Assembly (NCBI RefSeq): GCF_005937985.2
Contig: NZ_CP042172.1
Coordinates: 1,116,001-1,180,000, forward strand
Direction: 5' to 3'
From: Arthrobacter sp. KBS0702
Lineage (GTDB): Bacteria > Actinomycetota > Actinomycetes > Actinomycetales > Micrococcaceae
DNA length: 64,000 nucleotides
The notes under the pieces are model-generated. The model was not told the DNA's origin. It did no database searches and saw nothing but the letters and a program-made list of their open reading frames with translations. Below, piece after piece: positions 54,669 through 63,008 of the stretch (position 1 is its first letter; each line of letters opens with the position of its first letter). The translations under genes were made by a program, and so were the position numbers.

Positions 54669-56135
54669 TTACTTGCCCGCGGGCATCACCGGCGGGACAA
54701 AATCGAACGTCATGCCGAGCAGCCAGACGAGCAGCAGCACCACCGGCAGGTGGAAGACGAACTGCAGGAAGGTGAATCCGACCAGGTCGCGGGCGCGCAG
54801 CTTCAGCACCGCGAGCAGCGGGAGCATAAAGAACGGGTTGACCAGGTTCGGCAGCGCCTCGGCGATGTTGTAGATCTGCACGGTCCAGCCGAGGTTCATC
54901 TGGACATCGGTGGCGGACTGCATCACGTACGGCGCCTCGACCAGCCACTTGCCGCCACCGGAGGGAACCAGCAAGCCCAGCACGGCCGTGTACAGCGCGA
55001 TAACGACGGCGAAGCCACCGCCGCTGCCGATGCCCGAGAAGAACTCGGCCAGGTGCGCCGAGATGGTCATCCCTCCGTGCCCTGTGGCCTTGGTCAGGAT
55101 CGCGGCCATCGCCGCGTAGAGCGGGAACTGCACGAGGATGCCGGCGGTCGCCGGGACGGCCTTCGTGACGGCCTGCAGGAAGTTCCGGGGGGTGCCGTGC
55201 AGCACCAGGCCCAGGATGAGGAACACCAGCAAGTAGCCGTTGAGGCTGCTCACCACGGTCAAGAACGGCTTGGTGAGGAACTGCGAAACCAGCCAGCCCA
55301 GGGTCAGGAGGCCGGCGAGGATCGGCAGGATCTTGCTGTATTCGAGCCACTCGCCCGGGCGCGACCGCGGCGCCGGCTCGCTGGGTTCGTCGTCGAGGTC
55401 GACGCCGAGGTCCTCAGCGGTGCGGATCGAGCCGCCCTGCGGTGCCGAGAAGTGTGCGATCACCGTGGTCAGCAGCATCAGGATGGCCAGGGTCAGCAAC
55501 GACTGCCAGGTGAAGATGGTGGTCCCGAAGTCCAGGATGCCGGTGATCTTCAGCAGGGCAGGCGGCAGCGAGGCCGCCGTCGCCTGCAGCTGCGCGGCGG
55601 AGGAGGACAGGCCAAGCGCCCAGACGGCGCCCAGTCCCATAAACGCGGCCGCGCCCAGGGCGCGGTAGTCCACGGTGAGGTCCTTGCGGCGGGCGATGGC
55701 CCGGGCCAGCAGGCCGCCGAAGATCAGGCTGAGGCCCCAGTTGAGGAAGGACACCGACATGGACATCAGCGCCACGAAGCTCACGGCCGTGCGGGCGGTC
55801 GCGGGAACGACGGCCAGCCGGCCGATCAGGCGGGCCACGGGCGGCGAGGTGGCCACAACGTAGCCCGTGAGCACCACCATGGCCATCTGCAGGGTGAAGG
55901 CGGTCAGGTCCCAGAAGCCGTTGCCAAAGGAATCGGCGATCGACTGCGGCGACGCGCCAATGGCCAGCGCCGCGAGGGCGATGATGATGACGCCGGCGAG
56001 GGCGAAGATGTAGGCGTCCGGGAACCACTTCTCGGTCCACGCCGCCATTCGCTGGGCTATCCGGGCGAGGCCGCGTTCTTCGCCGACGCCGCTTTTAGTC
56101 AGGACTGTGTTTGCCACAGAGGGGTACCTCTCCAT
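54669..56135 (-). CDS. Short-chain fatty acid transporter (AtoE family)
   Basis: A 488-residue membrane protein of the AtoE/SCFA-transporter family. After a soluble start (MAAWTEKWFPDAYIFALAG) it has about 12 TM helices with FWDLTAFTLQMAMVVLTGYVVATSPP, SMSVSFLNWGLSLIFGGLLAR and VPSGGGKWLVEAPYV, all family-typical. It should take up acetoacetate, butyrate or similar acids. No ato catabolic genes are adjacent. It starts with ATG 56135 and ends 4 bp after the hairpin border. Confidence 0.92.
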   Translation of the reverse strand: MERYPSVANTVLTKSGVGEERGLARIAQRMAAWTEKWFPDAYIFALAGVIIIALAALAIGASPQSIADSFGNGFWDLTAFTLQMAMVVLTGYVVATSPPVARLIGRLAVVPATARTAVSFVALMSMSVSFLNWGLSLIFGGLLARAIARRKDLTVDYRALGAAAFMGLGAVWALGLSSSAAQLQATAASLPPALLKITGILDFGTTIFTWQSLLTLAILMLLTTVIAHFSAPQGGSIRTAEDLGVDLDDEPSEPAPRSRPGEWLEYSKILPILAGLLTLGWLVSQFLTKPFLTVVSSLNGYLLVFLILGLVLHGTPRNFLQAVTKAVPATAGILVQFPLYAAMAAILTKATGHGGMTISAHLAEFFSGIGSGGGFAVVIALYTAVLGLLVPSGGGKWLVEAPYVMQSATDVQMNLGWTVQIYNIAEALPNLVNPFFMLPLLAVLKLRARDLVGFTFLQFVFHLPVVLLLVWLLGMTFDFVPPVMPAGK

Positions 56136-56190
56136 TGAGTGCGTTTTTCTACCCGATGGAGTTTAGCCACGACGGCGGCGGGGGTCGTGC

Positions 56191-57027
56191 TTATCGGCGC
56201 CTGCCGCGTGCGCGCCGCGGCCCCTCGGCTTCGTCCAGCCGTTGCCGCTCCTGCTCGGTTGGTGCCCCGCCGCCAAGAGCGGCCGGCATCCACCAGGCGC
56301 CCGGCGCAGGTTTCAGCGGGAAGTCCGCGATGCCGGCGTCGATCCCCGCCTGGAGGGCTCTCCGCAAGGCCTCGGTGGCCGCCGGGACGTCCAGCCCGGG
56401 GTCCGGGCTGAAGGGTTCGCCCACGTGAACGCGCACCGGTGCCCGCCAGGCCCGACGCGGGGAGAAGCCGTGGTGCCGGGTCATGATCCGGTGCGCGCCC
56501 CATACGGAGACCGGGATGATGGGGACACCCGCCTCGGCGGCCATCCGCACGGCGCCGGTTTTGCATTCCCGGACCTCGAAGCTGCGGCTCACCCCGGCCT
56601 CGGGCAGGATCGCGATGTACTCGCCGTCACGGAGCTTCTGCACGGCAGCGTCATAGGCATGGGCGCCGGTGTCATAGCCGACGACGACGTGGCCGGCGGC
56701 GCTGACGGCGGGACCTGCGAACCAGTGGTCGGCCGCGCCCTGGGTGATCAGGAAGCGCATCTGGGCACGGTTGTGACACCACAGCAGCAGCTCCGCGAAC
56801 GCGAAATCAAGGTAGCCGAAGTGGGTGATCGCCACGACGGCGCCGGCACCCGCGGCGGCGCGCCGCGAAGATTGCGCGGCCCCGTCGCGGGTATTCTCCG
56901 GCAGCGCGGCGGGGAGGTGCTCCCGTCCGGTGACGATGACGCGGATCCGGAACAGCCAGCGGAGCGCCTGACCGGTCCTGACGATGACGCGGTAGAAGCG
57001 GTCGCTGGGCGCCGGCCGCCAGCTCAT
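56191..57027 (-). CDS. Lysophospholipid acyltransferase family protein
   Basis: A 278-residue PlsC-like acyltransferase. The HX4D catalytic motif is THFGYLDFAF; the PEG-type motif is ILPEAGVSRSF (Gly replaced by Ala), and PIIPVSVWGAHR matches motif IV. It should acylate a lysophospholipid or related glycerol lipid. ATG 57027 is preferred to the TTG two codons upstream. It is the third gene after an alpha/beta-hydrolase and a DUF1295 protein with a 15-bp gap, suggesting a lipid-related operon. Confidence 0.9.
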   Translation of the reverse strand: MSWRPAPSDRFYRVIVRTGQALRWLFRIRVIVTGREHLPAALPENTRDGAAQSSRRAAAGAGAVVAITHFGYLDFAFAELLLWCHNRAQMRFLITQGAADHWFAGPAVSAAGHVVVGYDTGAHAYDAAVQKLRDGEYIAILPEAGVSRSFEVRECKTGAVRMAAEAGVPIIPVSVWGAHRIMTRHHGFSPRRAWRAPVRVHVGEPFSPDPGLDVPAATEALRRALQAGIDAGIADFPLKPAPGAWWMPAALGGGAPTEQERQRLDEAEGPRRARGRRR

Positions 57028-57042
57028 GCGCAACCGCGCATC

Positions 57043-57852
57043 TCAGCGCCCCGCCGGCCGGCGGGGCGGCCAGGGAAGGAAACCGGAGGTGGATTCGACG
57101 TATTCCTTGTATCCGGGCCTAGCCGACATGGCCTTCTCCGTCAGCGGCTTGCCGGTTTTGCCCGCCAGCGTCCAGATCATCAGGGCGGGGGAGAGGATGG
57201 TCAGCACGCCCGGCCAGGAGTCGGCCGCGACCAGGAACAGACCGGCCCACACGGCGGCATCGCCGAAGTAGTTCGGGTGCCGGGTGTAGCGCCAGAGCCC
57301 GGTGTTCAGGACGGTGCCGCGTTTGGCAGGGTCCGCTTTGAACCGGGCCAGCTGCCAGTCGCCGACGGTTTCGAAGACGAAGCCGACGAGCCACAGCAGC
57401 ACCCCGAGCAGCGCCAGCCAGCCCAGGGGGCCGGTGCTGAACATGCCGACCTGGATGGTGAGCGAGACGAAGAACATCACGATGCCCTGCGGCAGGTACA
57501 CGCGGCGGAGCGCGTAGGTGTTGCGCGAGCCGGGCGCCGAGGAGAGCATGTCCACGTAGCGCGGATCCTCATGGCCGCCGTGGGCCCGGAGGCCGATATG
57601 GACGGCCAGCCGGATGCCCCAGACCGCAACGAGGGCGAGCAGCAGCAGGCGGCGGCCGGCGTCGCCGTGGCCGGCGGACAGGGCCCAGGAGACCGCGGCC
57701 GCCACCACGAAGCCCAGGCCCCACACGGTGTCGATGACGGAGTGGCGTTGCTGCCGCACGGCCACGGCGAACGTCCCCGCCAGCAGCGCCACGAGTCCCA
57801 CGGCGACCCAGGGCAGGCTGGCGAGGAAGGCGTCCAACGGGAAGCCGGCCAT
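57043..57852 (-). CDS. DUF1295 family membrane protein
   Basis: A 269-residue membrane protein of the DUF1295/steroid-5-alpha-reductase-like family. About six to seven TM helices with SVIDTVWGLGFVVAA, the signature GLWRYTRHPNYFGDAAVWAGLF and a C-terminal RPGYKEYVESTSGFLPWPP. The fold belongs to the isoprenylcysteine-methyltransferase/reductase group; a lipid or sterol-like substrate is likely but unknown. Its ATG overlaps the upstream stop by one base (TAATG). Confidence 0.9.
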   Translation of the reverse strand: MAGFPLDAFLASLPWVAVGLVALLAGTFAVAVRQQRHSVIDTVWGLGFVVAAAVSWALSAGHGDAGRRLLLLALVAVWGIRLAVHIGLRAHGGHEDPRYVDMLSSAPGSRNTYALRRVYLPQGIVMFFVSLTIQVGMFSTGPLGWLALLGVLLWLVGFVFETVGDWQLARFKADPAKRGTVLNTGLWRYTRHPNYFGDAAVWAGLFLVAADSWPGVLTILSPALMIWTLAGKTGKPLTEKAMSARPGYKEYVESTSGFLPWPPRRPAGR

Positions 57853-58625
57853 TACAGCACCACCGGGAGGGCTGCCGCGGCGGGCAGGACCTGCCGGAGT
57901 GTGTCCGTGCCGCGCAGTTCGGTGCCGGCGCTGCCGGCGAAGGCGTCCAGGATGAAGCCATTGGCCAGCGTGTTCCAGAGCCGCACCCGGCGGAACATAA
58001 AGTGTCCGGCGCCGGTGAGCGAGACGTAGTCCACCGAGGCCGCGACGCCCTCGGCGCGGCGGGCGTAGGCAAGGGAATTCTTCGGGCTGGTCCAGCGGTC
58101 CTCGCTGCCGTGCACAATCAGGATCCGGCGTCCGGCGACCCGGTCCACCGGGGTGGAGCCGTCCAGCCACGGGGCCAGCGCGACGATGGCCTCCACCTGC
58201 GGGTGGTCCGCGACGCAGAGAGCCGTGAGGCCGCCCATCGAGTGGCCCAGCAGGTAGATGGGGACTTCGGGGTGCTCGAGGCTGATCTGGGACAGTGCCC
58301 AGCGTGCGTCCTGGACGGGGGACATCTCCGGCCCGTTCCAGCCCCGGTAGCGGTTGCGGAGGGTCCAGACGGCCAGGCCGTGCGGGCCGCCCTGGTTGCG
58401 GAGCGACTGGGCGAAGGGCAGCATCCGGGCCGGGCTGAGATGCCGGGCGCGCACCGCCTCGAAGCTGTCCGAGCGTCCGCCGTGCAGCACCAGGGCCACC
58501 CCGCGGGTCTTCCCGGCGGCATCGGCGATGCTCAATTCGGCCCGGGCCGCGGGCCCGGCTCCGGCCATCCCGTGCTCCCGGTCGTCGGTCTTGCGTCTGG
58601 CCACGGCTGGTGTCCTCCAAAACAT
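57852..58625 (-). CDS. Alpha/beta-hydrolase
   Basis: A 257-residue hydrolase. ATG 58625 follows AGGGA; longer frames have no ribosome-binding site. It has the oxyanion loop LVLHGGRSDSFE, the nucleophile Ser in LLGHSMGGLTAL, Asp in VHGSEDRWTSP and His in TGAGHFMF. It probably cleaves an ester or lipid head. It is the first of three overlapping or closely spaced genes with DUF1295 and acyltransferase. Confidence 0.88.
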   Translation of the reverse strand: MFWRTPAVARRKTDDREHGMAGAGPAARAELSIADAAGKTRGVALVLHGGRSDSFEAVRARHLSPARMLPFAQSLRNQGGPHGLAVWTLRNRYRGWNGPEMSPVQDARWALSQISLEHPEVPIYLLGHSMGGLTALCVADHPQVEAIVALAPWLDGSTPVDRVAGRRILIVHGSEDRWTSPKNSLAYARRAEGVAASVDYVSLTGAGHFMFRRVRLWNTLANGFILDAFAGSAGTELRGTDTLRQVLPAAAALPVVL

Positions 58626-58879
58626 CGTCTTGTCCCTGCAATTACCAACAATAAGTTGCCCGCCGGCGTTCCCGGCAGATTCTGCCGCCGGGTTGCTGCC
58701 CGTGCTGACTGCGCGCATACCCACACGGCATTCGCTGCCGTGCGGCCGGCGGATGGGTGACCGGGTGGCGCGCGCGGATGGGTGCGCGGCCGGCGGGCGC
58801 GGCTGGCGGGCGCGGAGGCGTCCGCGCGCGCCGGCCCGCCCGGACACCGTAAAGTCTTCGGCATGAGGTTGAACTGCTG
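58626..58879. promoter_or_regulatory. Divergent promoter region (alpha/beta-hydrolase / YibE-F)
   Basis: 254 bp with no gene. The right two thirds are very GC-rich with GGCGGGCGCGG-type runs; the left third holds ATTACCAACAATAAGTTG near 58640, a likely promoter zone for the hydrolase operon. I see no clear operator. Confidence 0.35.
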
Positions 58880-60391
58880 ATGGGCGCCGGACATTCACAC
58901 ACCCCCCAGGGGCACCACGAACCCACCCCCCGGGCGCTCGCGGCACGGCGGAAGGCCAACTGGATCCTGGCCGCTGTCCTGGTCCCGCTGACCCTGCTGA
59001 CCATAGCCGCGATGGTGCTGTTGTGGCCCTCGGGCAGCAAGGAAGGCATCACGCTGTCCAGCCCCTATGCGGCCGCCCCGGGCGTCACCTTCGACACCGG
59101 CAAGATCCAGCGTGTCGTCGTTGGAAACTGCATGGACGGCGCCCCGCAGCAAGGGGCGCAGCCCGGTGCACAGCCGGGTGCGCAGCCGGGCGCCCAGACC
59201 GGTGCACAGCCGGAGGCCGGGGTCGGGCAGGGATCACAGTGCACCTTTGCCTACACCGAGCCGGACAAAGGCGGTAACCCGGTGAAGGTGGTGATCAACC
59301 CCGACGTCGCCAAGTCCCACGGCGTCAAGGTCGGCGACAACATCCGCTACCTGAACCTCTCGAAGGCCCAGGGCGCCAACGCCGGCGGCACACCCGCCTA
59401 CGTGTTCGTTGACTTTGTCCGGACGCTGCCGATCATCCTGCTCGCGGTCCTGTACGCCGTCGTGGTGATCGCGGTGGCCCGCTGGCGCGGGCTGCGCGCC
59501 CTCATCGGCCTGGCCGGCGCCTACGCCGTCCTGGTCTCCTTTATGCTTCCCGGCCTGGTGGAAGGCAAGCCGCCGCTGCTGCTGGCACTTGTCGGCTCCA
59601 CGGTGATCATGATCGGCGTGCTGTACTTCGCCCACGGCTTCACCGCCCGGACCTCGACGGCGCTGCTGGGCACCATGTTCGGCCTGGGCATCACCGCTGC
59701 GCTCGCCGCCTGGGCCACCGATGCGGCCAACCTGGCCGGCGTCGGCAACCACGACGCCGCCACCCTTGCCAACGTCTCGGACCACATTTCCATCTCGGGG
59801 ATCATCCTGTGCGGGCTCATCATTTCCGGCCTCGGTGTGCTGAACGACGTCACGATCACCCAGGCCTCCGCGGTGTGGGAGCTCTGGGAGCTCGCCCCCG
59901 GGACGTCCGCGCGCAAGCTCTTCGCCTCGGCCATGCGGATCGGCCGGGACCACATCGCCTCGACCGTGTACACCATCGCGTTCGCCTACGCAGGGGCGGC
60001 GCTGCCCATCCTGATCATCGTGATGCTCTACGAGCGCCCGCTGGGCGACGCGCTCACCAGCGCCGAACTCTCCGAGGAAGTCATCCGCACGCTCGTTGGC
60101 TCCATCGGGCTCGTCCTGGCGATTCCGGTCACCACGCTGATCGCCGTGCTCGTGGTCAAGGCTACGGGCCTCAGGGGCGACGCGGCCACGGCAGACGACG
60201 TCGTCCGGGCCGCCGACGGCACTTCTGACGGGGCCGCCGCCCGGCACGCGCCCGGCGCAGGCACTTCCGATGGCGGCACTTCCGATGGCGGCACTTCCGA
60301 CGGCGGCAGTTCCGACGGCGGCAGTTCCGACGGGGGTGCCGGCCCGGCGGCGGAGAGCCGCCGCGGGCGCCGGGCCGCCGTCCCCGGCTGA
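58880..60391 (+). CDS. YibE/F-family membrane protein
   Basis: A 503-residue YibE/F-like protein. TM1 at residues ~28-50; an extracytoplasmic domain to about 170 carries five 4-residue units GAQP (or GAQT) after NCMDGAPQQ. Seven or so TM helices follow (VDFVRTLPIILLAVLYAVVV, GLRALIGLAGAYAVLVSFMLPGL, LNDVTITQASAVWELWE typical of the family). The cytoplasmic tail has five TSDGG/SSDGG repeats. Its role is unknown; some YibE/F proteins are associated with phosphate or Mn control. It is likely monocistronic. Confidence 0.88.
   Translation: MGAGHSHTPQGHHEPTPRALAARRKANWILAAVLVPLTLLTIAAMVLLWPSGSKEGITLSSPYAAAPGVTFDTGKIQRVVVGNCMDGAPQQGAQPGAQPGAQPGAQTGAQPEAGVGQGSQCTFAYTEPDKGGNPVKVVINPDVAKSHGVKVGDNIRYLNLSKAQGANAGGTPAYVFVDFVRTLPIILLAVLYAVVVIAVARWRGLRALIGLAGAYAVLVSFMLPGLVEGKPPLLLALVGSTVIMIGVLYFAHGFTARTSTALLGTMFGLGITAALAAWATDAANLAGVGNHDAATLANVSDHISISGIILCGLIISGLGVLNDVTITQASAVWELWELAPGTSARKLFASAMRIGRDHIASTVYTIAFAYAGAALPILIIVMLYERPLGDALTSAELSEEVIRTLVGSIGLVLAIPVTTLIAVLVVKATGLRGDAATADDVVRAADGTSDGAAARHAPGAGTSDGGTSDGGTSDGGSSDGGSSDGGAGPAAESRRGRRAAVPG
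59153..59212 (+). repeat. 12-bp in-frame repeat (GAQP) in the YibE/F gene
   Basis: Five consecutive 12-bp units encode GAQP, GAQP, GAQP, GAQT, GAQP with synonymous drift. It lies in the extracytoplasmic loop, so length variation should be tolerated. Confidence 0.9.
60263..60337 (+). repeat. 15-bp in-frame repeat (TSDGG/SSDGG) in the YibE/F tail
   Basis: Five consecutive 15-bp units encode TSDGG three times and SSDGG twice, with very few differences between units. The near identity suggests recent expansion by slippage. Confidence 0.92.
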
Positions 60392-60480
60392 CGGGCCGGT
60401 CCGGCACATCCGGCCCGCCGGGGTTTCCACATAGCCGGCCGCGATCCGGCCGATTTGCCCGGCTTTGAGACAATGGTCGG

Positions 60481-61662
60481 GTGACTGTTGTAGCAACGCC
60501 TCCCGCCCCCAAGCTGGAACTGCCGCCCCTGAAGCTGGGCCCCCTCACGGTGGACACCCCCGTGATCCTGGCCCCGATGGCGGGCATTACCAACTCCGCG
60601 TTCCGCAGGCTGTGCCGTGAATACGGTGGCGGCTTGTACGTCGCGGAGATGGTTACCTCCCGCGCCCTGGTCGAACGCACGCCGGAATCGCTGCGCATTA
60701 TCTCGCACGACGAGGACGAGAAAGTCCGTTCGGTGCAGCTCTACGGCGTGGACCCGGTGACCGTCGGGCAGGCGGTCCGGATGCTGGTCGAGGAGGACCG
60801 TGCGGACCACATCGACCTCAACTTCGGCTGCCCGGTGCCCAAGGTGACGCGGCGCGGCGGCGGTTCGGCGCTGCCCTGGAAGACCGACCTCTTCACCTCG
60901 ATCGTCCAGACCGCGGTCAAGGAAGCGTCCAAGGGCAACGTCCCGTTGACCATCAAGATGCGCAAGGGCATCGACGATGACCACCTCACCTACTTGGACG
61001 CCGGACGGATCGCCCGCGACTCCGGCGTCGCCGCCGTCGCCCTGCACGGCCGCACCGCCGCGCAGTTCTACTCCGGCCAGGCCGACTGGTCCGCCATCGC
61101 CCGCCTGCGCGAAGCGCTCCCGGATATCCCGGTCCTCGGCAACGGCGACATCTGGTCCGCCGAGGACGCCATCCGCATGGTCCGCGAAACCGGCGTCGAC
61201 GGCGTTGTGGTGGGACGAGGCTGCCAGGGTCGGCCGTGGCTGTTCGGCGACCTGATGGCCGCCTTCGAGGGCAGCGACGTCCGGCACAAGCCGAGCCTGG
61301 GACAGGTCGCCGAAGGCGTATACCGCCATGCCGAGCTGATGGTGGAAACCTTTGGCAACGACGAAGGCAAGGCCCTCCGGGAGATCCGCAAGCACATGGC
61401 CTGGTACTTCAAGGGCTACGTGGTCGGCAGCGAACTGCGGACCAAACTGGCCATGGTGACCAGCCTCGAAGTGCTCCGCGCGACGCTGGACCAGCTGGAC
61501 CTCGACTCGCCGTACCCCGGCATCGACGCCGAGGGCCCCCGCGGCCGCGCGGGCTCGCCCAAGAAGCCCGCCCTGCCCAAGGACTGGCTGCTGGACCGCA
61601 GCATGGACGCCGAGCAGTCACGCGAAATCTGCCATGCGGAACTGGACGTCTCCGGTGGCTGA
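60481..61662 (+). CDS. dusB: tRNA-dihydrouridine synthase (DusB-like)
   Basis: A 393-residue FMN enzyme reducing uridines of tRNA with NADPH. PVILAPMAGITNSAFRRLCREYG is the family start; the catalytic Cys117 lies in NFGCPVPKV, followed by TIKMRKG, ALHGRTAAQFYSG and FMN-phosphate motif GNGDIWS / VGRGCQGRPWLF. The start is GTG at 60481. Its end overlaps the dgt start, giving the actinobacterial dus-dgt-dnaG order. Confidence 0.95.
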   Translation: MTVVATPPAPKLELPPLKLGPLTVDTPVILAPMAGITNSAFRRLCREYGGGLYVAEMVTSRALVERTPESLRIISHDEDEKVRSVQLYGVDPVTVGQAVRMLVEEDRADHIDLNFGCPVPKVTRRGGGSALPWKTDLFTSIVQTAVKEASKGNVPLTIKMRKGIDDDHLTYLDAGRIARDSGVAAVALHGRTAAQFYSGQADWSAIARLREALPDIPVLGNGDIWSAEDAIRMVRETGVDGVVVGRGCQGRPWLFGDLMAAFEGSDVRHKPSLGQVAEGVYRHAELMVETFGNDEGKALREIRKHMAWYFKGYVVGSELRTKLAMVTSLEVLRATLDQLDLDSPYPGIDAEGPRGRAGSPKKPALPKDWLLDRSMDAEQSREICHAELDVSGG

Positions 61663-62944
61663 AACCAGGACGACGGCGCCCGTGCTGGACGGCTACGTGG
61701 ACCGGGACTGCGCCCGCTGGGTGGAGGAACCGCCCAAGAGCACCTACCGCTCCGACTTCGAACGCGACCGCGCTCGCGTGCTGCATTCCTCGGCGCTCCG
61801 CCGGCTCGGCGCCAAGACCCAGGTGGTCGCCCCGGACACGGACGACTTCGTCCGGACCCGGCTGACCCACAGCCTCGAGGTGGCCCAGGTGGGCCGCGAA
61901 CTCGGCCGCGCCCTGGGCTGCGACCCCGACGTTGTGGACACGGCCTGCCTCAGCCACGATCTTGGCCACCCCCCGTTCGGGCACAACGGCGAGTCGGCCC
62001 TGAACGAGGTAGCCCACGCGATCGGCGGCTTTGAGGGCAACGCCCAGACCCTGCGCCTGCTGACCCGGCTCGAGCCCAAGGTCCTCGCTGCGGACGGCAC
62101 GCCAGCAGGCCTCAACCTGACCCGCGCCAGCCTCGACGCCGCCGCGAAATATCCGTGGTCGGCGGACAACGCCCCGGTGATCCATGGCCAGCGCACCAGC
62201 AAGTTCGGCGCCTACCAGGATGACCTGCCCATTTTCGACTGGATCCGGGAAGGCGCGCCCGAGCGCCGCTCCTGCCTCGAAGCCCAGGTCATGGACCTCG
62301 CTGACGACATCTCCTACTCGGTGCACGACGTCGAGGACGCGATCGTCGCAGGGCACTTCCAGTTGCGCTGGATGGACAACCCGGACCACCGCGCCCGGGT
62401 GGTGGGCTACGCCAAGCAGTGGTACCTGCCGCACAACGACCCGGCCGCCATCGATGCCGCCCTCGCGCGGCTGGAGGCGACCAGCGTGTGGGTGCGGGAG
62501 GCCGACGGCAGCCGCCGGTCCATGGCGGCCCTGAAGGACATGACCAGCCAGTTGATCGGCCGGTTCTGCCAAAGCGCGCTGGAGACCACCCGGGCTGTCT
62601 ACGGTCCGGAGAACCTCACCCGCTACAACGCCGAACTCATCGTCCCGGACGAGACCGTGATGGAGATCGCCGTGATGAAGGGCCTGGCCACCACCTTCGT
62701 GATGACCACCGAACACCGGCAGCCGATCTATGAACGCCAGCGCGAGGTCCTGCACGCGCTGGTGACCGCGCTCAACGCCAGCGGCGACCGCCACCTGGAG
62801 CCGATGTTCGCCGCCGACTGGCGCGCCGCGGCGGACGACGGCGCCCGGCTGCGCGTTGTCATCGACCAGGTCGCCTCGCTGACGGACGGCTCCGCGCTGG
62901 CCATGTACGAACGGCTCGTCGGCAGCCTGCCGTCGCTGTGGTGA
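61655..62944 (+). CDS. dgt: Deoxyguanosinetriphosphate triphosphohydrolase-like protein
   Basis: A 429-residue HD-domain dNTPase. The start RSDFERDRARVLHSSALRRL, His in RTRLTHSLEVAQVG, the HD pair CLSHDLGHPPFGHNGE, and DLADDISYSVHDVED (metal Asp) are typical of the dGTPase type-2 subfamily. It hydrolyses dNTPs to deoxynucleosides and triphosphate. GTG 61655 overlaps the dus stop by 8 bp; an ATG seven codons earlier is an alternative. dnaG follows with its own -10 box. Confidence 0.93.
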   Translation: MAETRTTAPVLDGYVDRDCARWVEEPPKSTYRSDFERDRARVLHSSALRRLGAKTQVVAPDTDDFVRTRLTHSLEVAQVGRELGRALGCDPDVVDTACLSHDLGHPPFGHNGESALNEVAHAIGGFEGNAQTLRLLTRLEPKVLAADGTPAGLNLTRASLDAAAKYPWSADNAPVIHGQRTSKFGAYQDDLPIFDWIREGAPERRSCLEAQVMDLADDISYSVHDVEDAIVAGHFQLRWMDNPDHRARVVGYAKQWYLPHNDPAAIDAALARLEATSVWVREADGSRRSMAALKDMTSQLIGRFCQSALETTRAVYGPENLTRYNAELIVPDETVMEIAVMKGLATTFVMTTEHRQPIYERQREVLHALVTALNASGDRHLEPMFAADWRAAADDGARLRVVIDQVASLTDGSALAMYERLVGSLPSLW

Positions 62945-62996
62945 CGGCGCTGGTGACGGGTGCCATAGGCCGCCGTCCGGCGTCGTACCCGGGTAC

Positions 62997-63002
62997 TAGG
63001 AT
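62997..63002 (+). promoter_or_regulatory. -10 box before dnaG (leaderless or AGGA-led)
   Basis: TAGGAT is followed by six bases (ggctct) and the GTG start. The same bases contain AGGA at 7-nt spacing, so a ribosome-binding site is an equal reading. Confidence 0.4.
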
Positions 63003-63008
63003 GGCTCT

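Noticed and set aside
58750..58860. GCGCG-rich stretch as a CpG-like or replication element
   Set aside because: It is just biased composition in a divergent gap, with no DnaA boxes or iterons.
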